Origin: Diphasiastrum complanatum
Taxonomy: Eukaryota; Streptophyta; Lycopodiopsida; Lycopodiales; Lycopodiaceae
Reading direction: 5' to 3'
Length of the DNA: 64,000 nt
Assembly: GCA_029204225.1 (NCBI GenBank)
Contig: CM055101.1
Coordinates: forward strand, 61,029,340 to 61,093,339
The first letter of the stretch is position 1, and each line of letters starts with the position of its first letter. Both the position numbers and the translations under genes were made by a program. Positions 34,660 to 45,751 of this stretch are shown here, piece after piece. A model generated the notes under the pieces. It saw only the letters and a program-made list of their open reading frames with translations, was not told the DNA's origin and searched no databases.

Positions 34660-36778
34660 GGTGGTGTCGTGTTGCTTTTGATAATCTTCTTCAATTTCGA
34701 TCCACAAAACTCGTTTTTACAAGCCAATTTTCCAGTTCTTGCTCACTAATGATTGCTTCTTTCATGTTCTACATTCCTCATTCTCCTGAGCACGCATTTC
34801 ATATTCTTGTTTATCAGATCGTGATGGCTTCAAAACATCTCTCTTGATTGTTGAGATCTGTGCAAACTATCCCCAGATTTTTTGGAAACCACCGCTCCAC
34901 TGCTCTCCACCGTCTCTCACCTTTTGTTCCGGGGGCGGAAGAACAGTCCATTTACATCCATAATTACACTCGACAAACAGAATTCAGAATTGCATCCGAC
35001 AGACCATTCTCCTCTCAGTTTTCATCCGCCACTCTTTTTTGCATCCGCTACTCATTGTATCTGCCAAAACATTCCATCCGTCAAAAAAAAAAAAATTCGA
35101 GGATTTTCGAATTTCTTTTTGAATTTTTTCGATTTTTTTCTGAATTTTTTGAGGATTTTTCAGGTTGTTCAAGCATTCTCATTCTCGTTCTCGTTCTCGT
35201 TCTCGTTTTCGTTTTTGTGATTTTCAAGTTTCCCGTTTCTCGTGTTTTCGAGATTTTTTACATTTTGTTATTTTTCACGTGTTTTCGTGATTTTTCGTAT
35301 TTTTCGTGTTTTTTCTTGATTTCTCGAAATTTTTCGAACTTTTTCGTATTTTTTCGTGACTTTTCACGTTTTTCGAGATTTTGAGCATTTTCGTGACATT
35401 TCTTTTTGTGATTTTTCTTGAATTTTCGCATTTTTTCGTGACTTTTTGTGATTTTTCGTGACTTTTCGTGATTTTTCATGTTTTTCTTGACTTTTTGCGT
35501 TTTTCGTTTTTATTTCTGATTTTTCGTGACATTTCGAGTTTTGCTTGATTTTTTCCATTTTTCCGTCACTTTTCACGTTTTTTCATGAGTTCAAGTTTTT
35601 TCGCGCTTTTCGAGATTTTTCAGGTTTTTCGTACTTTTTTGCATTTTCATCCTTTTTTGAGATTTTTTGTGTTTCTCGTGTAATTTCGCATTTTCGTGCA
35701 TTTTTTAGATTTTTCGAGTTTTTTCTTGCTTTTTCAAGCTTTTTCGTGTTTTTTCGTGCTTTTTGACATTTTTTCATGTTTTTTCGTGTTTTTTTGAGAT
35801 TTTTTGAGTTTTCGTGTCCTTTTTTCGAGATTTTTCAAGTTTCTTTCAAGATTTTTCGTCTTTTTTCGAGATATTTTCGAATGAGTTTTTTCAATTTTCA
35901 CAGAAAATTTTCGAGTTTTATCTACATTTTTCCAGTTTGTTCCCTTGAATTTTTTCAAAAACTTGGTTCCAAGAACTCTATCCGACGAACTGCACTGACG
36001 ATTGAATCTGATGATCTTAAAAAAAAAATTGGACTCTTTCTTTCACGAAGCTTTTAGTCATTTTTTTGCGAAGTTTTTAGCCGTTTGTTTTCACGAATTT
36101 TTCATCCCTTTGTCAAAAAATTGCTCATTTTTCACATGTTTGTCTCGACTTTTTCATGAAATTTTCGTCGTTTTTTCAAAAAAAAAAAAAAAAGTGGAAG
36201 TTTATTTTTTCGCAAATTTTTCGTCGTTTTTTTGCGAATTTTTTTTTTCTCATTTTTTTCAAAAATTTTGCCACTTGAAATAATTTCGCAAATTCTTTCG
36301 TCGTCGTTTCGCTTATTTTTTTTTTTTTTAAGAATTTGAACAGTTTTTTCACAAAGTTTTTTGTCATTTTTTTGAGCTTTTTTTTCGTTTTTTCGTTCTC
36401 ACTTTCTTTGTGATTTTTCATATTGTTCTCGTGTAATTATTCTCATATTTACGCTTTGTTGTATTCTTTTTTTATATGGCTTTTCAAAAACAAAAACAAA
36501 CAAACAAACAAAAATAAATAATAAATAATTTTTTTATTTTTGCTTTATTCGTCAAATTTTTCGCGAATATTTCGCATTGTTTGCGAATTTTTGTCACTTT
36601 GTCAACAAAAAAACTTGCTAAATTTTTGTCTAAATTTTTGTAACATTTTTACCTTTGGGATTGTTTGTTGTTGCAAATCTTTTGTAGCATTTTCTGTCCC
36701 ACAAAAAACTTTTGTAGCATTTTTTTTCTCGTCCTTTTACCACTTCCATTACATCTGAGCTGAATCTCGCCAGTTGTC
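34660..36778 (+). other. INT2 leader, expanded TTTTTCGTGA-type low-complexity array
   Basis: About 2.1 kb without coding capacity. The PBS position (GGTGGTGTCGTGTTGC) no longer reads TGGCGCC. From about 35090 to 36430 the plus strand is an almost continuous degenerate array of TTTTTCGTGATT/TTTTTCGAG units, with A runs where it reverses. CATCCG motifs occur at 34990-35090. Both strands show long spurious Phe/Ser- or Lys/Glu-rich frames. Confidence 0.75.
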
Positions 36779-37287
36779 ATGGCCAACTTACCAGAGGAAT
36801 TTACGGATGAGTTTATACTGCCCAATCATCCAAATGATGAAAACAAACCCTATTGTCTTCGATCTCACGTGCAACAAGATGCTGGACCATCTAGATGGAC
36901 ACCTAACTCTGATGATCAACCTGATCACAATGCTTTTCATAATACTCGATCCGATAAACGAACACCTCGACTAGAATTACCAAAGTTCGATGGTAACGTG
37001 AACCCTCATAGATTTTTACAAGACTTTGAGAATGCATGCAAAGTGTATGGAGAATATACTGACACTGCAAAAGTCCAAATTTTTTTGATGGTAGATAAAA
37101 CACGAGAGTGGTTTTTCAACCTCGATCATGACGATTGACAAGATTGGTCAGAATTGAAAGAGTCTTTCTTAAACGCTTCCAATCTTTTCGACTCACAGAA
37201 AGCCCATTTGTACGCCTTAGTAATATAAAAATAAAAAAAGATGAATGCGTACGTGACTATATTGAGCGTTTTAAGCATCTCAGAAGT
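36779..37287 (+). pseudogene. INT2 gag, N-terminal part
   Basis: It begins MANLPEEFTDEFILPNHP, colinear with INT1 gag, and continues through LELPKFDGNVNPHRFLQDF and WFFNLDHDD to a TGA at 37136. The copy is interrupted at CAGAAGT (37287) by the terminal-inverted-repeat element and resumes at 40267. Confidence 0.88.
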
Positions 37288-37766
37288 CATTAGAGAAATG
37301 TAGAGCTCGAAGAGGGCCTTTGAAAAAGATGTTTTTTTATTTTTTTTCTTATTTTCGTTGCCATGTGGACCAATTGAAACCTTGAAATCGGAGTTCTACG
37401 TAACGTAGAATTCTCCAAATATAAATAAAATAAAAACTTTTACACTATATTGTTGTTTCGTAGGGCAGTATGTGAAAATGCTATTGGTTGATGAGGCCCG
37501 CCCTTCCAGCTCATCATTGTCCGAAGATATCCAAAAATATTGAAAATGAATATGACAGATGGTTGAGATGAGAAAATCGATGTACCATTAATATATATGC
37601 ATTGTCAAATCATGGTTAACAGGGTTAACCAAAGTTAATTTGTGGCGCCAAATAGATCAGTGTTTTAAATATATGCCAACACATTTTCTTAGATTCATGG
37701 CTTTTTGTCTACGCAAATTTTCAGATTCATAGTTCAGTGTTTCAGATTTTTGCATGCACATTACGA

Positions 37767-38484
37767 ATGGCGCCATCAAGGAAGTCATGCTCCTCAATCA
37801 ACTATGTCCTTCTATTCCACGAGACAGGTGATAATGGATTATGGGTGCCAAGAAAATATTCAAAAACTCTTGGGTTTTGATGCACCCATCATCAAGAGGA
37901 GCATTTCAAAAAAGCAAAAGGTCAAAACTATCATTTCGATCTTATTGGAAAGCCAAAATTTTGGATTTCAGAACATCACCAGGAGGAAAATCTATTTCTG
38001 AAATTCTAGTCCAACATGTATGTATGCATTCAGAGATAAATGTGCAAGGATTCAACCGTCAGGATCACAAAAAAAGCAACTGTGAGTATTGATATTTTTG
38101 ATACTTAGATTTTTGTCATTCATAAATATCTAATAGTAAACTTATCAATCTAATAGTTTTTCTCTTGCAGATTTATATCCATTCAACATAAATAAATGGG
38201 AGCCAAGTGGATCTTTAGAAGGTGTGTTAGATGTTATTCACACTGATATTGGACAACTGCAATATCGAGGTAGAACTGCAAAAGATCTAGCTGATAGTGG
38301 GATCTTTTTTTATGAACCAATGTACATTCCTAATACAAAAGAAAATTTTGGACAAATAGTACCAATTCCATTACCTAGTTTTAAAAGTGATGAATGGATT
38401 GCACCAGATGCTACAGTTTCAGAATCATTTCGTTGCAAGATATATAATGATGTAAAAAATTCATTAAAAATGAGCACAAGATAA
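37767..38484 (+). CDS. Unknown two-exon (or more) gene inside the inverted-repeat element, possibly frame-damaged
   Basis: The last exon (38171-38484) reads LYPFNINKWEPSGSLEGV, DVIHTDIGQLQYRGRTAKDL, KSDEWIAPDATVSESFR and stops at TAA. It joins the frame ending HKKSN at 38080 through an intron 38082-38170 with GTGAGT donor and a pyrimidine-rich CTCTTGCAG acceptor, in phase. Upstream, ATG at 37767 in a good context opens MAPSRKSCSSINYVLLFHET and stops at about 37865 in another phase; two phase changes separate it from the spliced part. I recognise no family. It may be transposon-encoded or a captured host fragment. Confidence 0.45.
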
Positions 38485-38869
38485 AAAACAGTCAGGTTGA
38501 GTTGGTTTATTTCCTTTAATTTATTTGTGGATTTCTTTTCAAGTGTCAATGTACACAAAACCCAACGATGTTTGTATGCAAAAATTTATCAGATAGTTTA
38601 TTGAATGTTAGTAATTGATTAATGTCAATAAATTGTTAAAATTGTTATAAGCTAGACTTTCTCCTTTCGAGCAATACACTTTATTGATATGAGATGGATT
38701 ACCAACTATTGTCTGCATACATTGGTTTAACATATCTCTTTTTTTAAAAAGATGAAATGGTCGTGGGATTGAAATTTTTTTAATATTTACCTATGCAAAT
38801 GCCTCCTTTATCATCTTAAACATTGTTGCATATGCTTCTCTACTGATGCTAGAAAAGTCACATGCCCTC

Positions 38870-40062
38870 CTGAAGCAATGTAGTGTCTAATATTTTTCCA
38901 GCTTCATTCATAATGCTATCAATAACTGAAGCCTTAATCTTTTTCATTTTGTAATTGTTTAACATTGGTTTCATAGATTTAGAAATTAAGATAGAGCCTA
39001 GTGAGTTTCCAGTTGAAATCTCATCGGCCAAATGGTCTTCAACAATCAATGTTGATCTGCATTGCAAACATAATGTTCATGAAAATGTCAGTAAAAATTA
39101 GGACACTCATAATATTCACAGTAGTATAATAAGCAAATCAACAGAAAGTTGAAACGAATAAATAACAAAATTAGTGATTATGAATGAATCAAAAAGTTCA
39201 AAGCAATATTCAATACCAAATAAGCTATAACTTACTTGAATGCGCAGATTCGTCTTTTTCTATGACCTCCTCTGGATGATAGATCACATATATCCTTGTT
39301 TACCAGTATTTTCCTCTTGTTGTTTCGGACCTTTCTGTTGAGCACATCCATATTTTTAACAAAAGACAAATATGAGATACGCATGGATTGAAATGTAGTT
39401 TTTATCTCATCATTAATAGTTGTATAATGATGCAAAGAAGATTTCAACCTTTGGATCTCCTTCTTGAGCATCTCATTTTCATCCAAACAAGTTTTCAACT
39501 TTGTAGATTTTTCTTCGCACTCCTTTGATATTTTCCTTGATTCATCTTCCAAACAATGTATTCTTTGCATTGAATGTGCATTCTTATAGAGCATCAAATT
39601 CTCACAGTAACCCAAAAGGCCATTTTTACCATGACACATATAGATTATAAATTGGCTCACCGAATAAAAATATGGATATTGCAATGAACATGGATCAATG
39701 GGATACAATGGTCCTAATGACCATAAATCTACATGCTTTAGCTTTTCCTCCCTGTATCGGACCATATCAAAAGTTGACAATTTGGGTTGCTTTGAATTTC
39801 TTGTTCTGAGCGGAGTATATTTTGGTGACAGATCCACATGAAGATGATAAAGCTTTGTCATCAGTACAGTAGTATAGTAATAAACAACACAATAAAATAA
39901 CAAAGCTGGAGATGGCACTAACAACTCTGCTAGAGATAGAAATGGCGCTAAACACTTGTTTTTGACCTGGAGATAGAGATGGCGTAGGCTTTGTTTCAGA
40001 AATGTCACCCCTAATTCAAATTTTTGAGTGTTCCCATCTATTGGGAGGGAATATTTCAGCAT
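38870..40062 (-). CDS. Unknown spliced coiled-coil protein inside the inverted-repeat element
   Basis: Minus-strand exon 1 reaches 39234, where AA|GTAAGT is a near-ideal donor. The acceptor TGCAG precedes exon 2 at 39056. The phase fits and joins ...RKRRICAFK to STLIVEDHLADEIS, ending at TGA about 38870 (...LDTTLLQEGM). Without splicing the frame stops one codon after the donor. Exon 1 includes a predicted coiled coil (ESRKISKECEEKSTKLK, DENEMLKKEIQRLKSSL) and a basic stretch (SSRGGHRKRRICAFK) that could be a nuclear-localisation signal. The start is uncertain; the Met at 40062 is the most upstream. No known transposase motif or family was recognised. Confidence 0.5.
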
Positions 40063-40266
40063 TTTGAAAATTATATTTCAACTATGGTTAAGCACCAATG
40101 AAGTTTGATGTGACTAAACTAAGGTGCATTCATTTACATGAAAAGTAGTGCGGGCAGATGCGTAAAGAAGTTAGAAAATGATATTATAATCACTTTATAA
40201 TTATTTTTCTCTCTCCTACATGGCATTTCTTATAGGGCCCTCTTTGGGCCCATATTTTATCTAATG

Positions 40267-43200
40267 CAAGTCCAAGAACAACCAACTGATAAAATGTTGA
40301 TCATATGGTTTCTCGTTGGTCTTCCCAGACGCATCCGGAAAGAGCTTAAACCTAGCGAAGAGTATTTTACTCTTAAATCTGCTATGTCCGATGCCATTTG
40401 TGAAGAAGATGAGTTTGATAGAGCTAAAACTAGAATTTCTACTCCGCCATCCGCCCAGTTACCTATGCAGGGGCAACCACCACGAGGAATAGAGGTTCTT
40501 TCCGATCTCTTACAAGTTGTTGACATGAGCTTACTTCATATAGGTGTTGCTAAAGGTAACATCATCACTTTACCAGTGCAATATAAATCTTCTCCCTCCG
40601 TACAAGCCATTCTTGATAGTGGCTCTGGCGTGAATAATATCGCCATGTCCTTAGCAAAGACATGGGGAATATCCACATTGGAAAAGCCTAAGTACAAATT
40701 ACATATGGTTGACCAATGAATGACAATACCTGCCGGTCATGTAAGCAATTTGCCCATCAAAATTGTCGGTTTGATTTTTACCATATAGATTTTCCTGATG
40801 AATTGCACACCTATCAATTCCTTCTTGGAACACTTTGGTTAGAAATGGCCAGAGAGATTCAAGATTGGAAGAAAAAAAAATTGTTGTTGTCAACATAGAT
40901 AGAAGAATCTCTGTCAATTCCACTGGAAAGATAAAGCCTGCACCCGTTGAAGATGATTGGTCCTCAACTACCTATGATGACCCCGATAGTATCGATTCTA
41001 CCATTAAGGGTCATTACGTGTAGAGTATCGATATCATCAATTGGGGACATGCCTTAGCGACCATCGATTGTGTCAATGCCAGTCTCTGTGCACAAGAAGT
41101 TCACCAAGACGACCCAATTGAAATCACTATACACTCCACCGATATCAACACTCTCATCTTGCCCTTGTACATGCTAGGTGCACTCCCTATTGAGTGGATG
41201 CCTAAAGATGTAATTGTTACAGACATATCCACCAATGAGGACGAAATTCTTATTGGAGGAGAACATGAGTTATCTAACAACCAGCTACTTCACTTACTGG
41301 ATCCCGACCGTTTAGGAAAGCGTCGTATACCGAAAGAGATTAAGCTTCCATTACCATTGGCTTGTGTGCAACATCCACAACCAGTCCACACTCGTGTATA
41401 CCGACCCAAACTCAAAGTCTATCAATGGGATGTACACAATGATGAAATTTTGAACAGCATTGACGAAGACTTAGTTCGTGAAAAAACACCAAAACATTCA
41501 TGAATGCCTACTATTACCAATCCACAAATCTCCCACATGCTAACAAACAAATCAAGGGTTGACGTACGATTGACTGATCGAATGATTGAAAAACTGAAAC
41601 ATCCAATCAAGCCTTTGATTCAAAATAAGAAAAATCCTAGTCAGGCTTCATCGTCTACAAGTAAATCTGTGGAGAATATTCCTAAGATCCCACACGAGGT
41701 AGTTGATGATCCACTTTATGATTTTCCCTAGAATTTTAAGGATTACACCACTGATGATGTCATTAGTATGGTTAAGCCAGAATGGGAGCCTCAGCCATCA
41801 TCTACTTCTTTTGAAGGACCTACAAAGACCATACCTCTTAATCTCAAGGATGATGATGAAGACATCGACCGTATCGTACATGTAGGAGCCCACCTGAATC
41901 CAATCCAATTACGGGACTTGGAACAGTTATTGCGCAAATACCGAGATGTGTTTGCATGGAATTATAAAGAGATGAAAGGGGTTCCTCCTAACGTTGTCGT
42001 CCATACAATCCCATTGCAGGATGGTGCCCTACCTGTCCACGCAAAACCTTATCGCTCTAATTCAACATATTGCGAGAAGATATTCAAAAGCTTCTCAATG
42101 CTGGTTTCATTTATGAAATTGAGCATACCAATTGGGTATCACCAATTGTGGTGGTGCCAAAGAAGAATGGTAAACTCCGTATCTGCATGGATTTAAATAA
42201 ACTTAATGATCAAACAAAGAAGGATCATTTTCCTTTACCTCTGACCACACAAATCCTCGAAGATATGGCAAAAGCTGAAGCTTTTAGCTTCCTAAATGGT
42301 TTTAGTGGCTATTTCTTATTCCAAATTGCTCCTGAAGATCATTTCAAAATGACTTTTGTTACAGAATTTGGTACTTTTGCATATAACGTTATGCCATTTG
42401 GTCTGTGCAATGCCCCATTCATATTTCAAAGGGTGATGCAATGAGCTTTCAAGGATCTGTTGCACAAGAATCTCGAGATTTATCTCGAATATCTTGGTGT
42501 GCATTCCTCTCAAGATAAGCATCTCGATGCCCTTGAACAAGTTTTCATTCGCTGTCAAAGATTCAAAATTTCATTAAATCCCGACAAGTGCCATATCTGG
42601 GTTACTCATGGTGTGGTACTGGGCCATATCTCGTAATGGTATCGCCACTGATTCTAAAAAGATCAGAGTCATTCTTGAAATGCCCCTACCCGACACGATG
42701 AAAGAAATTTACATCTTTCTAGGCCACACAGATTATTATCAAATTTTTATAATACACTACGCCGATAAAGTGTTGTTAGTATATCAATCGTTACCGACCC
42801 AAGTGCACAGAATACAGGATTTAAGCCTTTGAAGATTTTAAACAGGCTTTAGTTACCGCACCCATTCTTCGCGTGCCTGATTATACTATGGAGTTCCATG
42901 TGCATAGGGACGCTAGTAAGTATGCTATTGGTGTTGTTTTAACGCAACCCGAAGAATATGGAAAGGATTTTTCAATCCGTTTTCTGAACCGTCAACTTGT
43001 TCCAGCTGAGGTTAACTATTCCACAACAGATCGAGAAGCACTAGCAATGGTTTATGTTGCTCAAAAGTTTTGACGTTATTTGCTCGGCCGGTTGTTTGTT
43101 TTCTATACCAGCCATCAAGCTCTTCTTTACCTATTGAATAAACCTTGCAAAACTAGACAAATTGCATGATGGTTGTTGATTCTCTTAGAATTCAACTTTC

Positions 43201-43510
43201 GAGTTATTATTTGAAAGGGATCACAACATTTTCTGGCTGATCATCTTTCACAATTACCTACTGCTGAAGCATTTGATGAGCCAATAAATGATGAGTTTTC
43301 AGATGCGTGTCTATTTTTTATAGATGCGACTCCATTATGGGCAGATGATATCACTAGATATCTAGCCACTGGGGAGATCGATCCTCAGTTGACCAAAGCG
43401 CAAAAAATGAAACTTATTATGAAATCTTTGCCATATCATCTTAATGTGGGACAACCATGAGTCTGAAGTCCGACAGATTATTGCCTTGACACATGAGGGT
43501 ATTGGGGGTG
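40267..43510 (+). pseudogene. INT2 gag remainder, protease, RT, RNase H; integrase truncated
   Basis: It resumes gag at 40267 (QVQEQPTDKMLIIWFLVGLP). At about 40411 a deletion of roughly 1 kb removes all gag knuckles, joined at GATGA shared by both sides; a second deletion of about 140 bp follows near 40513. Protease AILDSGSGVNNIAMSLAKT keeps DSG. RT keeps VSPIVVVPKKNGKLRICM, FLNGFSGYFLFQIAPEDH and MPFGLCNAPFIFQ, but the catalytic box reads YLEY. RNase H has VHRDASKYAIGVVLTQPEE (Asp still present) and DREALAMVYVA. Only the start of the integrase zinc region (RQIIALTHEGIGG) remains before similarity to INT1 ends near 43510. Many stops. Confidence 0.88.
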
Positions 43511-44242
43511 GGAATAATGATAAGCAGCTTCAGGAGTACCTAAGGGCACCAAGCTGGAAAAGGGTCGACCCCTACTATGCACCAATCAAGAGAAGAGACC
43601 TTTGGGAGAAAACAAAACTAGCTGAGTGACAGATCAATTGGCCTTTTATTCCAGGGATTGACTCAAGCTCAACTATGGTAAAGTATCGAGACGTGCTACT
43701 AAAGTTTGGATACACCTACAGAGGAAGTATAGATACTGTAGTTTAAGAAAGCACAGATTATTGTTTATCCATAGCTTTTCTCGTGACATTGGAGTGCTAC
43801 TAGGATAAGGGGCTACCACTCATAAAGCTGGATGTAAATCAACCTTTGCAATCAGAAGATGCACATTTAATGATGGCTAGACTTTATTTCCAAGCCACAT
43901 TTACTTCCAGTCAGTACGTGCAAATGATCGAGAAATGGTATGAAAATAATTTCATACTTGGAATAAGGCCGTACCTAGGACCTATTCTGTTGGGTGCAAA
44001 GACAAGATTCATCACATTTGAAGCCATCGAAAAAAAGGTCGGCTACAAGAAATCTCTTGATAGAAGAAAAGCTGAAAAGAGACTCTCGGCTACACAGGGC
44101 TATCCTGATAAGCTGATGCACCTTTGAAATTTTGTTGAGAAGAGCAATAAGTTCTTGGTTTTATGTAGGCAAACGTTGATCTATGCCTTTTCAAGAATCA
44201 CATGTCGAAGCTGAAGCAATGCAATGGGACCTGCAACACCAT
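43511..44242 (+). other. INT2 3' segment of unknown content between integrase and PPT
   Basis: About 730 bp with no counterpart in INT1. Consecutive frames give QLQEYLRAPSWKRVDPYYAP, a TGA, INWPFIPGIDSSSTMVKYRD, a TAA, then a 93-codon frame 43846-44127 (SEDAHLMMARLYFQATFTSS, FITFEAIEKKVGYKKSLDRR). The order suggests one formerly continuous frame broken by stops, that is an extra 3' domain of this Gypsy family. I cannot assign a function. Confidence 0.45.
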
Positions 44243-44255
44243 AGGGGGAGGATAA
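44243..44255 (+). other. Gypsy polypurine tract
   Basis: AGGGGGAGGATAA directly precedes LTR3 (TGTTAGC). The corresponding place before LTR2 is degraded. Confidence 0.85.
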
Positions 44256-45461
44256 TGTTAGCTGATGCCATGTCCCGAGGTGTCGATGTCGAGCCTCTTC
44301 ACTCAAAACAGCTTCTAGCATAGATGAAGTTGAGAGCCGAGTCTGAGAGCACAAGAATTATAGTTCTAGGCTAAAATATATAGTGTGAGCCCCATGGTAC
44401 GTCCCGAAAGATGGATAACCATGTGGGAGCTAGCAAATTAGATTATCTCAACTTAAGTTATGTTTTTTTAATAAAGAGGCCTCGTATTGTCTAGTAAGAG
44501 GTGGAACTTAAATTATTACAGATTGGGATTCACTCTGTTGCAAGAGGTGGACTCCAAAATATCATGCAATTGAGTTCTACAGCTCGTGAGTATAGATAAG
44601 AGCCTCCTCCACCAGTTCCAAGGCATGTAATATGTACTGAAATGATGTTGCTTTGTTATTTGAAGATCATTCTACTTGCATTTCTTCCCATGCTCCATCT
44701 TCATGCATTTTGTTTGGGTACTGATGTATGAATGTGCTTGTTGATGCTTTCTTCTCTTAAAGTTTGGTTTGGAATTAGTATCAGGTAAATGTGCACGACT
44801 TGGAGATTGATCTACTATTCCACTGTTGTCTAATGTCTCCAGGTTTCTACTCCTTGAGGAGTCCTCCTTACAACTGTTGAGTGATAGTTGTAGGAAGTAC
44901 TTTGTAGGATTTTAATTGCTTTAGTTTAGAGGTTGTTGTGCTGTATTGATTCTCTGTTTTCAATAGGAATAGATTAATTTAATTCTCTATTTCTTGCTTA
45001 GTTTAGTTTAGCAATAATCTGCAGTCTGTAAGCAATAATGAATCAATCTAAAACAGAACTGTAGAATAGTAGAAAATCGAGTCCTGTCAGATTACTGTCC
45101 AAGATGAGCTACCATTATCAAATAAGGATCCGACTCAAGTCATTGTTGTGCCTTTGACAAGCGGGTACAACACTCTTATACTACAAAATTAGATTCTGAG
45201 ACTGAACTGCAGATAGATTGATTTGTAATCTCGTGAATCCCTGCCATACTAAACCTCTGTCAAATAGAAATCGAGTTTTCATTGAGTCGATTCAGATAGA
45301 GGACTAGTGTGCTAGCCATTGAGAGGTAGAGCCAGTAGATTCCAGCGCTGCCAGTGTAGGAGCGAGTAGAAGAATCTGCTGCTATCTGAGTAGATTCTGC
45401 TGCAAACGTTGAGTAGAAGCGGCTGCAAACGTTGAAGTAGAACGAGACCCATCAACAAACA
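44256..45461 (+). repeat. Gypsy array LTR3, full length
   Basis: 1,206 bp from TGTTAGCTGATGCC to CAACAAACA. It aligns with LTR1 over its first 270 and last 460 bases and with LTR2-left over its first 520. A TATA-like GAGTATAGATAAGAGCC lies near 44588. It is the least damaged LTR of the array. Confidence 0.9.
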
Positions 45462-45466
45462 GACTT
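45462..45466. repeat. Target-site duplication of the Gypsy array, right copy (GACTT)
   Basis: Exact match to 21312-21316, at the base following LTR3. Confidence 0.82.
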
Positions 45467-45751
45467 ACGAGATAAGTTGAAAAAACCATGAAATCCATGT
45501 ACAACACTATCTGTCAATAGACAGAGTACTGCCCTAGATAGAACAAAATAGGGATATCATAAAGAACTAGGTCAAAGGGAACACCACCCAAAGAGATATC
45601 AGACCACCAGAAAGGGCGACTAGTCGAACCACCCACCCCATAATGGACCATTTTGCATCATTAGAAGCCATTGAAGAACTAATAGAGCTTAAACCAGTCA
45701 ACGTTGTTGAGACACTCGTAGAGGACGTAGCACTTGCCACTGCAAGACCTG

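Larger units (their letters stand above)
37288..40266. mobile_element. 2.98-kb element with imperfect terminal inverted repeats inside INT2 gag
   Basis: INT1 gives the empty site: CAGAAGT|CAAGTT there, CAGAAGT[insert]CAAGTCC here. The insert starts CATTAGAGAAATG and ends TTTTATCTAATG. The first 33 bases match the reverse complement of the last 33 at 24 positions, including CATTAGA and AAGAGGGCC. No direct target duplication is evident. The right end also has a GGGCCC-TCTTT-GGGCCC hairpin 9 bases before CTAA. Inside are two convergent spliced gene candidates and no recognisable transposase. A non-autonomous DNA transposon is most likely; a Helitron-type end is an alternative. Confidence 0.75.
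21317..45461 (+). mobile_element. Composite Ty3/Gypsy array: LTR1-INT1-LTR2-INT2-LTR3
   Basis: Three related LTRs (21317-22047, 29052-34659 split, 44256-45461) alternate with two internal regions that are about 90% alike by eye in RT. All are in plus orientation. The outer LTRs are closely alike and are flanked by the same 5-bp duplication, so the whole span descends from one insertion site. The RT signature (KKLNDQTEKDHFPLP, MPFGLCNAPSTFQ) resembles the non-chromoviral Athila/Tat side of plant Gypsy elements. The middle LTR holds a nested minus-strand Gypsy and the second gag holds a 3-kb terminal-inverted-repeat element. Both polyproteins are broken. Confidence 0.85.

Noticed and set aside
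35230-36420. Long Lys/Glu-rich minus-strand and Phe/Ser-rich plus-strand frames
   Set aside because: Low-complexity TTTTTCGTGA-type leader; no start context or conserved domain, and it lies in an untranslated leader position.
37288-40266. Calling the inverted-repeat element a Helitron
   Set aside because: The right end (hairpin, CTAA, T) fits, but the left end is not TC after A and the ends share an inverted repeat, so only a general element call was made.
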